Assembly (NCBI GenBank): GCA_015501055.1 | Contig: JADNYV010000027.1 | Span: 124,001-188,000 of the forward strand | Length of the DNA: 64,000 nucleotides | Direction: 5' to 3' | From: Mucidula mucida | Lineage: Eukaryota; Basidiomycota; Agaricomycetes; Agaricales; Physalacriaceae | Part shown: in pieces, positions 21,519 to 31,587 of the stretch | Layout of the letters: the number at the start of each line of letters is the position of its first letter | Numbering within the stretch: position 1 is the first letter of the stretch | The notes under the pieces: model-generated | Told to the model about the DNA's origin: nothing | Seen by the model: the letters and a program-made list of their open reading frames with translations, nothing else | Databases searched by the model: none | Translations under genes and position numbers: made by a program

Positions 21519-24198
21519 CTACGTATCAAGGTTCACAGGCGGAGCGCGAAGAGCTTTTCCCGCGAAGGACTTCATCACAGCGAAAAATGCGGAATACTGA
21601 ATGTTCTTGCCCAGGGTTTTCTCATCAACAGACTCTGAATCAAATTCAACGCCCTCAGCCTGCGCCAGGGCAAGCTCGTCGTCGTACGCCACGCGCGCTT
21701 CGAATCCGCGCTTCATAGGTGCTCTAAGGCGGATGATCCAGTTTCTGAAACCGATGAAGGAGGAATCAGGGGGGAAGAGCTTGTCGAGACTCATTGTAGG
21801 GTCATCACTAGGAAAGCCCTTGAAGATTAAACGGTCTTTGGCGGCACCTAGCTGCTCCCACGTGAGGGAGGATTTGAACCATTCACTAAATGGCGGGGCA
21901 ACGCGTTTGACTAGATTATTGGCCCGAGGAATGCCATTGTATGATATGCGATGGCGGGTAGAAAGGATCAGCATAACATAAAAGAGCGACTCTAGATCGT
22001 GTCGATAGAGGTGTACGGTCCCGCTCTTGTGAGAGCCGAGCAAGTCCACTGCCATGAAAGGCGGCGTGCCAGTGCGCATGGAAGATGTCGCCTTTTGCTG
22101 CTCGAGGTCGGCGACAAGGGAGGAGAGATCCATATCGTTGAGGACGCCGCATACAGCGCCATCATGGTAACGGTACATGATGTTACTCATGCTGATATCG
22201 CGGTGCAAGATACGGGGGACATCGTGGAGCCATTTGTGACCTGTAACTAAGTGAGTAACATGGTATCAAACGCAGGAATTGAAAACGTACAATTAAGAAC
22301 GTCGAAAAACACTTGCGCGAAATCAGACGCGCACGATAACTTGTTAATCGAAAACAATTCCTCCAATATGACGATATGGAGCGTGCGATACTCGTAATGG
22401 TACTTTCCTCCGTCGACGTAGGAAGCCTCCTTGTTCAGGAAGGAAGCAACGCGATCTTGGGTAGACCCTGGGGTGGTCTCGATATCCTCTGCGTGTACGA
22501 TCTTCGGAAGATGCTTGAGCACCCAGTGACTCTCCCCGCCAATCTCAATCGCGGCGTCTCGCGCGGCGTTGACCAGTTTCTCCTCCGGCTCTCGCGACAA
22601 GCTTGGGCAACTGATCTTGATAACCACGGTCTCAGTGGGACGATCCTGGTGGTGGGCTTTGACGACGTAGGTGAGGCGGCCAACGAGACCGGCCTGGCGG
22701 AACAGAACTTCGACGATAACGTATGCTCCAATCTCAGTCTGCAAGACCATATTCTTCAAGAGATTGGACCAGACACGATCGCCTTTGGTGGCTCCCAACT
22801 GCGTCGCCATGTATCCTAGCTTGTGTGTGAATTTCCTGTGGTCGTGGATGATGCTCCTGAAACCGCGGTCCACAGAGTTCATGCGGCGTAGGGCAATGAC
22901 CATCGAGAGGAAGAAGGCTTTGCCTTCTGCAGTGGACATGTCAACAGGCGACGCGACCATAATGACGGAGGCATCATAATACATGAGCTGCAAGCGGGTT
23001 CGGTCGACAAGTGACATGATAAAGTGCGAGCGCAGAGGAGTGAGGGAAAGGGCTTCCATGGCGTAGCTAGCACATTGAACCTGGACGTCCGTCAACTTCC
23101 TTGGCGATCTGACCGGAAGCCTTTGGCTCTCGCCCATGCGCGCGACCTTGGGAGTAGCTGAATGGTGGTCGCGAAGTTGTTTCCTCTTCATGCTACCAGG
23201 CTCCGGGTCAGCCGTGTCGGCGTCTTCATCAGCCTCGGAGTCTAGCTCCTCCTCGTCCTCCAATGGAATTCCTGTGCCATCGGTTTCTTCGGGGATACCT
23301 ATGATGTCTTGCTTCAGGTCCTGGACCCCTTCGAACCCTAAAGACGTATCAGTAGATGTTGACCTAGTGAGAATGACAACAGACCGACTGGCATCTGAGT
23401 CTTCACGGTCCTAAACCGTGCAAGATTACCATATAGCAACGTTCCATCTCGCGCTTTCATCTCCTCTACTCCAACAAGCATGGCCGCACCAAGGGTTCTC
23501 CTACGCAGATCGGAGAGCGTGCGCGTCTTAAGCAACAACAGCTGCTGATACACGTATCCAAGGTCGGGACTGACGCCATCGGCGTAGACACCGTACTTGA
23601 GTCGAACAGGATCATTTTTGTAGAAACGGATGCGATCCTCTGGAGCGACGTCGTCTGGGTAATGCTTGTCTAGATATTCCAAGGCAGCGTTGTAAACATC
23701 GACGCGTGAGTCGTAGAGGATTTTCTCTGTCCTTGGGCCGGTACGGTTGTCACTGCAGCGGCCGAGATATCCACTCCATGCACGAGCGAAGGCTTTGTCT
23801 GTCGATATGGCTTCTATCAACGCTTGGTAGCGGACGTCGTGCCGAGCCTCGAAAGTCACATTAAATACCACCCGGAGAAAATCGTCGGCGGGGACGTAGA
23901 CTCGATTATGATCCAAGTCTTCCTCGATATAGGCCTTGTAGTTCTGGCGGTAGTAATTGGCGTCTTCCTTGTCAAGGCGCTCCTCGTAAGCCGTCAAAGT
24001 GGCTGAACCACGGGCACCAGGTGTGCTATCCACGTCCATGCTGGACAGTCTGACATTATTGCTGCTCTTCATCTGCTGCACAGAGGTCTGCGCTGTGGGA
24101 CGTGAGCTGGGTGGTGGAAACGTATACTGCCCTGACGTGGGGAGGAAAGATTCGTCATCTAATGTAGTCCTTGCTTGAGATCTGAGCTTGCGAGGCAT
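21519..24198 (-). CDS. FunK1-type protein kinase, long form (intact)
   Basis: Three exons close exactly: 24198-23430, 23337-22291 and 22240-21519, encoding 845 aa. The start chosen is MPRKLRSQARTTL at 24198, because the ATG at 24252 overlaps a TATA box. Residues about 80-265 form a module also found in the 31588 gene (RVDVYNAALEYLD, RIRFYKNDPVRLKYGVYADG). An acidic linker (EDEEELDSEADEDADTAD) follows. The kinase part has VVIKISCPSLSREPEE, HWVLKHLPKIVHAED, ILEELFSINKL, then HRDISMSNIMYR at about residue 617, NDMDLSS in the DFG position and RTGTPPFMAVDLL. The family is expanded in Agaricomycetes; substrates are unknown. Confidence 0.92.
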
Positions 24199-24251
24199 GT
24201 CTGTCGAATTGGATGAAGGGGGGAAGATGGAGAGAGCGTAGAGCAGCAGCA

Positions 24252-24258
24252 TTTTATA
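24252..24258 (-). promoter_or_regulatory. TATA box of long FunK1 gene
   Basis: TATAAAA on the minus strand, 54 bp before the chosen ATG. The surrounding block of about 110 bp, including cgatcacccattgtcgagcc and a CACGTG further upstream, is conserved in front of the 31588 gene, where the box is TATTAAA (31522-31528). This conservation supports a promoter and argues against using the ATG that overlaps the box. Confidence 0.6.
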
Positions 24259-24419
24259 CCGATTGCCTTGTTGTAACGTGACTGCGCAGAAAGTGGACGA
24301 AACGGGCCAACAATGGGCTCGACAATGGGTGATCGAGAAAGAGAAAGGTCCGGACACGTGGGCGTGTTACCAAAATGTACGTTGATACACCCCACAAGTC
24401 AAAATCGTAGTCGTAAGTC

Positions 24420-25433
24420 AAACTCTCATAGGCTCGCCATCAACGTATTTCGCAGGCGCTCTCAACGGTTTGCCCTCCAAGCTCTTCATCACTTGGAAGA
24501 AAGTGGAATACTGAACTTCGCCACCCAGGGTTTTAATTCATGAACGAATGGTTTAGGCACCTCGCCTTTGCCCTCTGCTTTCCTTCGTTGCCGCCTAGCC
24601 ATGAGGCGGGCGATAAACCCATCTTGCAACCTCCTTAAGGTGCGAAATTCAGTCCTTGTAACTCTCGAACGTCGGATTGAAGACTATCTAATGGTATAAT
24701 GGTATAAGGGGATGAGGGGAGAATGGAAGAAAGGGAGCAACGGGCCACTGAGGGTTTCGTAGGAGATCATTTGACATGAAAGGCGGCGTGCCAGTGCGGC
24801 GGCGCACTATTTCAATCAGATCCTGTCCATGTCGTTTAAGACGCCGTAGATGTGGCCCTCTTCGTCAAAACGGCATGTGATGTTACGCATGCTCAGGCTG
24901 ATGTCGCCATACAAAACGCAGTGATTATCGTAGAGCAGTTTGTGACCTAGAAAATGATGAGAATGAAGAAATAAAAGAGACAAGGACCACATACAATTGA
25001 GGACATCGAGAAACACTTGCGCTAAGTGAGGCGCGCTAGACAAATTGATGAGTTTGAGTGACTCTCCTTCAACCGCGACTCGAAATGAGCGCCGCTGGTC
25101 ATGCAGATCCTGTGCGAAGACGTAGGAGGTATCGAACAGCAGTTCCGCATCTTGTGCAAATGAAGCCGAAACGGAGTTCAGCATCATTTGCCCGTCGTGC
25201 GCGCTGGGAAGGTGTGGGAGAAGATGACCAGCATTCGCAACTTCCATAGCTTGCATGGCATGTCGCTCTGTAATAGTGGGCGGTCTGGGATTCCAAGTGC
25301 TCTTCGTTGCAAGAGCTGTACAAAGGCGTCCATCCGCGGGGTCATCGAAATGTGTTCGGACGATTTGATAACCAGCCCAACCAGACAGGAATTTATCTAA
25401 GCCAGAATACGTCGATGAAAGAGTCATAAACAA
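24420..25433 (-). pseudogene. FunK1 remnant with YGD in the catalytic loop
   Basis: Minus-strand reading from 25433 gives YSGLDKFLSGWAGYQ, CTALATKSTWNPRPP, AQVFLDVLNC, then after an intron-like segment HKLLYDNHCVLYGDISLSM and GVLNDMD. The C-terminal tail (QYSTFFQVMKSLEGKPLRAP-like) lies in another frame at 24540-24420. The HRD triplet is lost. The upstream part matches the outer end of the inverted-repeat arms, so this is a third copy of that module. It is not expected to be a working kinase. Confidence 0.6.
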
Positions 25434-25664
25434 GCCAAGTTCATCTCACAGTCCCGTAAGAGACAAAGACACGCGAGCGATCGGTAAACGTAATCCGAGT
25501 CGCGTTCAGTGACACTTACCCACGTGATATGTGACACACGTTTCTTGCAGCGACCACCAACTCCCACTGCCAGTCTGGCTGGTCGATTCGTCTACAGGTT
25601 ATTCTTCAAACGCCCTGCGGAACACTTGGTCTGGTCAAACGCCTCTCTAATATCTCCCGAGGTT

Positions 25665-27128
25665 ATGCCCAAAGCCAAAACCGGCTTCTATGCTGTGAGA
25701 GTGGGCCGAGAGACGGGGATTTTTGATACTTGGTAAGTCTTAGTTTACGCGTTCAAGATGGTAAATATGGTTGTATGGTGTGAGGGCTGGTGTATCCTGC
25801 AAGGATCAGCACAGTCTAGACTGTTGAGGGCTCATCAGGCGGTAGGAATCCGATGAACCTTCATTAGATCCAGCGCGAAGGAGAGTTTTCTAATTCCTGA
25901 TGAGCCTATTCAGACAGACGATGCTGATCCAGCTGTTGCCTAATTCTCGTTCAGCCTGGTCTTTCCCAAGCTACTTGGGTTATCGATAGACTCATCTCAT
26001 CTTGTCCTTCTCAATCTAAGCCGCATTACTGACTAGATTTAGGGAAAGATGTGAAGCCGCTATCTCCGGGTTTCCCGGGAACCAACATAAGAAACTGCCC
26101 ACACGAGCGCAAGCCGAACATTGGTTACAGTCTGGCAGTATCTCCGCCCCAGCGACGTCGACCCCAAAACCAGTTTCAATTACATCAAAGCCAGCCTCCA
26201 CCGCATCAAAGCCAGCGTCTTCATCAAAGTCAGTGGTGAAGCAAGCCACCGTAGCCCCGTCATCTACTGGCAGTTTCAATGTTTTTGCGCGAGCACAAAG
26301 TGATCCACCTATATCGGGTGAAGTGACCGTTTTTTCAGATGGCGCTTGCAAAGGTAACGGGAAGGTTGGTTCCTTTGCTGGAGTGGGTGTGTGGTGGGGC
26401 CATGACGATCCGCGGTACGTTGTTCCTGTGTCGAAGCGAAGAGATGCTTATAATTTGTCAGGAATCTAGCTGAGCGATGTCCCGGAAAGCAGACGAACAA
26501 TCGCGCGGAGCTCATCGTTAGTCTTTTGGTTCTTGTGATACACATCTGATTCTTTGGCTTGGAAGGGTATTATACGCGTCCTAGAGCAATGCAAGGACAA
26601 GACTCACGCTGTAAGAGTCAAAACGGACAGCAAATATAGCATGAAATGTACGTCAACGGCCTCCTTTCTGTTCGCGACACTGAAGATGTTTAGGCGTCAC
26701 CGAATGGCTTCCAAAGTGGCAAAAGAATGGGTTTAGAACGTCGAATGGCAGTCCGGTTGAAAATGCCAGTCTGATTCGTTATCTGGCCAAACTGTTGGAA
26801 CGATCGACGTTCTTTGGTCGCAAGGTGAAGCTCGAATATGTGAAGGGCCATGCGGGGATCGAAGGTAACGAGACGGCTGACCTGATGGCGAACCGCGGTG
26901 CTACTCTACCGGTGGAGGAAGAGCGGGACTGGGAGATGCTCGCGAAGATTGTGGACGATGAGATTCGGGAGGAGCTGAAGCGACGCCAAGTTCCCGTGGT
27001 CAACCGAGGCACGTCCAGTCTCGACGCAGAGGTATGTCTTCTTCCATCGTACGCTACTATTGTTTATTCTTTAGACACTGCTGGAACTAGCCGAGCTCGT
27101 TGAGGATGAGTTTGAGCTCAGTGATTGA
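25665..27128 (+). CDS. Ribonuclease H1
   Basis: Six exons close exactly: 25665-25732, 26043-26414, 26462-26516, 26566-26647, 26694-27031 and 27075-27128, encoding 322 aa. The N-terminal hybrid-binding domain is FYAVRVGRETGIFDTW joined across a 310-nt intron to ERCEAAISGFPGNQHKKLP. A Pro/Ser/Lys linker precedes the catalytic domain. Active-site residues are D121 (FSDGACKGNG), Glu in NNRAELI, Asp in VKTDSKYSMK, and the final His...Asp in VKGHAGIEGNETAD. Intron positions were chosen because only they restore GHDDPRNLAERCPG and KCVTEWLPKW, which match the family. It removes RNA from RNA-DNA hybrids in nucleus or mitochondria. Confidence 0.95.
25802..25935 (+). repeat. Imperfect hairpin inside RNase H1 intron 1
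   Basis: ggatcagca near the left end pairs with tgctgatcc near the right end, and gggctcatcagg pairs with cctgatgagcc. The enclosed region is about 130 bp. It accounts for much of the unusual length of this intron (310 nt against about 50 nt for the others). It may be a small inserted element; no target-site duplication was identified. Confidence 0.45.
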
Positions 27129-27529
27129 TTGATTGAAAAGCACGTATGATATAGCCGCTATTGAATTAACGATGTGTCACGATACACATATGTCTCTTCT
27201 TGTCAAATACACGGTGGGTCGTAGACGTCTCTTGCCATACGGACTGCGAGAGCGATGACCAAAGAGTGCCTGCTCGGACGTTCTACCTGCGAGAGAACTT
27301 GTTGACCGCAGAGCATGTGTGCTTAGTGGAGCGAGAATTGGAAGGTTACCACGTCAGATAAGTAGTCTGAAACGGTAGAGTTTGGGTGAAGAAAAGTAAC
27401 TAGTTATATATTAGGATGTGTATCAGGCATAATATAAAGACCGAAGAAGCGGATACCAGCGGCGCGCGCTATTTACCCACAATCGGCCCTTTGCCACTAA
27501 CCATCACCTTTCCTCCTCATTTTCATTTC

Positions 27530-29717
27530 ATGGACGCCTCGCAGGTGCTGGTACCGTCGAGACCGTACTCTGCGACACCTTCCAATTCGCCGTATTCGTC
27601 GGGCACGTCGTCGTCGAGAACGACGCCTTCATCATTCACTGATTCCCGACGGGTCTCCACAACAAAGGCCCCGCGCCAGTCGTCGGAGACCGCTATTGTC
27701 TCCATCTATTCCATGTACGGCGGCGACAGAAACAGTTGGGCCACCTCTCGCGCTCTCTCCACCGATCTTGGCAAGGGTATCATTCCGCAGGTCACCCTAG
27801 CGCTACCAGAGGACTCGTTGAACGGTGAAATTGACACTGAATTGGCCTACTATTCTGAACCAGTCGACGGAGCGCCCAATGGCAATGGATACCACCGCCC
27901 CATGTCTTACATTGTCCCTGAAAGCAAGCGAGTATCCGGGGGCGACAACTTTCGCAATAGCGACCTCACGCATTCAGAGGAATCGTATTCATCTTCTAGG
28001 CTGTCGTCGAGAACCCATTCTGCCATATCAGATGATTCTCCAATGCGAAAATCCCTTGTTTCGAATCGCGACACCCTCTCCCCGAACCCCGCATCTTATC
28101 CTCCAGAACGCGCTACCACCCCCACCCGCACTTCTACACCCGTTGCTTCACCATCTTCGCTACCTTTAAAGCATCCAGTAGACACGTCCTTGGCAGCGAG
28201 CAAAACGTCTCTTGTCCCATCAGAAGGCGAAGACTTGGACGCTTTTCATGTCCGTAATACTTATGCCCAGTTGGAGATGTCGGGAGTTAAAGGGGACGGC
28301 TACAATGATGGCGTTGAGCGAACTCGCGCTCGGATAGGCGCAAGCCGAGCGAGCCAGCTGAATGCTGAAAATGCGCTTGGGGACGGCACAGAGAAAACAC
28401 GAGATCTGAACGCGGAGGAAATCCAAGCCCTTGCGACTGTCGACCGGTGCGAATTCTATTTCCTTCCGTCTAATTTTGTCCCTGAGCTCGACTTAGATAT
28501 GGTTTCTTCTCAGTCCCGTCTCATGACCGCCTCGTCCTCCTTCCCTCAGCACCCCTTCTTAAGCGACTAGCACGGGTACCCGCTGGACCGGCTACCGCGT
28601 CTACTTCCGCTACTACATTAAACTCCCTACCACCTACTCCGCTTCCGATCCGCGAGACTTCTCGCATAGCCAAGTGGAACCGAATGATTGAAGCAGAACA
28701 GCGGGACGAGGGTGCTAATATTCAGATATGGCGCGTCAAACCGCCCAAACGACAAAAACTGTCTGGACGGACATACAAGGGTATTCCCGATCGCTGGCGT
28801 TCTGCGGTTTGGGAGCTGCTACTTCGTCAGTTCTCGAGGACCGGAAACGCAGAGACAATCCGATTAGGGCAGGACTACAGGGAAGCGATGGAGAAGCCTT
28901 CGACGTATGACATCCAGATTGACTTGGACGTTCCACGTACTATTAGCGGCCATATCATGTTCCGCACGAGATACGGAGCTGGGTATGCATCACCTGTCGC
29001 TTTCTCTTGCATGCACTAAATTGATCCACCTTGCAGACAGCGCTCACTGTTCCATGTGCTCCACTGTTTCTCGCTCCGGTGTTCTACCTGCGGCTATGTT
29101 CAGGGCATGGGGCCCATCGCCGCTACTCTGCTGTGCTACTTTGATCCTGAACGCGTCTATGCGTCCCTTGTCCGCCTACACGATTCCTACGCACTACATA
29201 ATATCTTCAGTCCAGGTTTCCCGGGTCTTTTGGAGGCGATCTACCTGCAGGAACGGATAACTGAGCAAATGATGCCGGATGTGTATGCTGCGTTCAAGAA
29301 GCACATGATATCGACCACGTCGTATGCGACCAAATGGTACATCACACTCTTCGCCAATTCGGTGCCGTTTCAGACTCAATTACGGCTGTGGGACGCGTTT
29401 TTATTGGAAGGCCAAGATCTTTTTGTGGCGGTTGCCGTGAGTATTGTATGGACATATCGGGGTGAGCTATATATATCCTTCCGCAGTCGTGTGTAATTCG
29501 CTGACGCGCCACAGATCACATCACTGCGAACAACGCGAACTTTGAAACGGTGCTTTCCCTCCTCTCGTCCTTCTTTGTACCCGAAGATGAGAACGCGTTA
29601 TTGTTCTGGATAGAGAAAACTCTTGGTGACAAGAAGCTGCGCGCGAGCATGGCTTCCTGGCGAGAAGACTGGAAGCGTCTTGTAGCTGAAGGCAAAGACG
29701 GTTCAGCGTTACTCTAA
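27530..29717 (+). CDS. TBC-domain Rab GTPase-activating protein
   Basis: Four exons close exactly: 27530-28446, 28497-28982, 29037-29461 and 29515-29717, encoding 676 aa. The first about 300 residues are a Ser/Thr/Pro-rich, probably disordered region. The spliced segment DRYGFFSVPSHDRLVLLPSA precedes the TBC domain. The domain shows GIPDRWRSAVWELLL, the Arg-finger motif IQIDLDVPRT (IxxDxxR) and the Gln-finger motif GYVQGMGPIAA (YxQ). Later TBC helices are LRLWDAFLLEG and VSIVWTYRDHI across intron 3. Both catalytic fingers are present, so it should stimulate GTP hydrolysis by a Rab. It resembles fungal Gyp-type proteins with a long N-terminal extension; the Rab is unknown. Confidence 0.93.
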
Positions 29718-30183
29718 AATCTTTATCCGCTATCGTTATTTGGGGAACCATGAGTTTCCGTTCATCATCAGCATATATCCATCCACGACCTCGTTATACC
29801 TCATTACTCACGTCGGATCTTCTTGTTTTTCACACACATACACTCTTTTAGTTTTCGCATTCTTTGTCTTGCTCTCCTAATTAGCACGCATCTGTACTCG
29901 TCGCGTTACACCACCACACATCGTATTTATGCAGAGAGGCGGGGAGCCTATAATGGCATTGATTATGGTATAAGTATATTGCTATGCTCAGACTGGTGTT
30001 CCTGCTATAAACAATGTAAGGAGGCGCTCGGACGCTCACGCACGAGCAACGATTGATGTTCATCGGTTTGGTTTCACGGTTATGTCTGATACTAATACTT
30101 ACAACTACTTAGGTCGAATCGAAACTGTTCTTTGTCGTCCTGGCCCCCTATTGTACCGTTGCTTTAACACAACAGGGGAACCA
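29718..30183. other. Intergenic downstream of TBC gene
   Basis: 3' region of the TBC gene and unannotated sequence up to the foldback element. No gene is seen. Confidence 0.45.
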
Positions 30184-30546
30184 AATTTCCTCAGCTGAGG
30201 AAATAGCTGAGGAAATACTTCGAGGAAATCAGGTTTCCTCGGTGGCTTCCCACGCTGAGGAAATCCAATTTCCTCGAATGGGAAAGATACTCAGGAAATC
30301 AGTTTTCCCTATCTATCTATCAGTGACTTCCTCAGCGAGTTCCTTTGTTCTTTCCTCGGGTTTTCCCTTTCCCGGGTAACTTCCTCAGCCGGCACCAAGG
30401 AGAGAACAAAGGAAGTTGCTGAGGAACTCATAGCGGAAAACATTTTCCTCGGTATCTTCCCCATTCGAGGAAATTCGATTTCCTCAGCGTGAGAAGCCAC
30501 CGAGGAAACCTGATTTCCTCGAAGTATTTCCTCAGCTGAGGAAATT
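30184..30546. mobile_element. Foldback/MITE-like element built of TTTCCTCAGC repeats
   Basis: A stretch of about 363 bp is nearly its own reverse complement. The ends are atttcctcagctgaggaaat on both sides, and the whole left half is mirrored in the right half, for example caggtttcctcggtggcttc and its inverse. The unit tttcctc(a/g)g is reiterated in both orientations. The flanks ccaa and ttgg extend the palindrome by four bases. No clear target-site duplication was found. The minus-strand ORF at 30309-30557 is a by-product of the repeat. Confidence 0.75.
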
Positions 30547-31400
30547 GGCTTTGCCACTTGTGTTTCATTCAGATAAATTTGGCTTTCTGTTCAGGTTCTG
30601 CCCAAGTCATGGTTTAGCGCTACCTGTTTGCTTCTTGCTCTTCATTCTTTGTTTCGTTCCACCGGACGCAAGCCCTCGACGCGCTTGGCCCCGAGCAAGC
30701 AAACATGTACACCGGCACCGCTGCAACTGTCGTGGTAGAAGGTGCGAGCGCATGGTTCTGGGACCATTCAGAGATAGTAATACCGTGGCGCAGGACTTCG
30801 TGTTAACTTCTCTTTTGGTGCAGTTGGAGGTTCGTTCTTTTGTCTTGATCTGATGATGATAACGATTGACAATGATACTAGTGCATTGGACCTGAGTTGA
30901 TTATGCTTCGCGTGGTTCTTGGGCGGGCGTGGAACACGTTGCAGAGGGAGAAGGGTACTCAGTTATCTACGATGCAGTTTGAATCAAATCCTGTTCAGAG
31001 AAAGGTGGAAACTACTAGTGAAAGCGGGGATAATTCTTCCATTCGAGAACACGATCCGGATGTTTGAGGGCCCTCTGCTTTAGGCGTCAGTTCTTGTACA
31101 GAGACGCCACTTGCTTTGAGCGATTTCGCAGTCGTGTAGTACGCTAAGGGTACATATTTGCACTACGATTAACGTGCCATCGATGATGCAGTACCAAGTA
31201 CTCGTCTAATCATTGAGGTGTACTACCCGAATTCTTGTGGCTTGAAATGAGTCATTGGCCTGTTTCAATGTGAAAACAATGTGGTCGATGCTAGGCTAAA
31301 GCATTTGTGCTGCGTCTGTGGACGACAATGGCCGGGAGTATACCGGTCCTATTTTGGGAGCGTCCACAGTCCAGAAAAGGCAACCAGACTGTGGCATTGT
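30547..31400. other. Intergenic between foldback element and FunK1 promoter
   Basis: Only unsupported ORFs are present in both strands. From about 31420 the sequence matches the upstream region of the minus-strand FunK1 gene at 24198. Confidence 0.45.
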
Positions 31401-31521
31401 CTGTTTTCGGTAAGACACCCACGTGTACGAACCTTTCTCTTTCTCGATCACCCATTGTCGAGCCCATTGTTGGCCTGTTTCGTCCACTTTCTGCGCAGTC
31501 ACGTTACAACAAAGCAATCGG

Positions 31522-31528
31522 TATTAAA
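31522..31528 (+). promoter_or_regulatory. TATA-like box of long FunK1 gene
   Basis: TATTAAA, 60 bp upstream of the chosen ATG, in the promoter block of about 110 bp that is conserved with the gene at 24198. Confidence 0.5.
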
Positions 31529-31587
31529 TGCTGCTGCTCTACGCTCTTCCGCTCTCCATCTTCCCCCCTTCATCCCGCGCGCCAGAC

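Noticed and set aside
24198..24252. Earlier ATG (MLLLYAL...) as the start of the long FunK1 genes
   Set aside because: The ATG overlaps the conserved TATA-like box in both genes, and the conservation is of promoter DNA. The downstream ATG gives MPRKLRS or MAPKLRT.
25840..25940. Hammerhead ribozyme in RNase H1 intron
   Set aside because: A ctgatgag core-like string is present, but no following stem II and GAA at the right spacing could be found.
30309..30557. Minus-strand ORF within the foldback element
   Set aside because: It is a by-product of the reiterated TTTCCTC motif and has no independent coding support.
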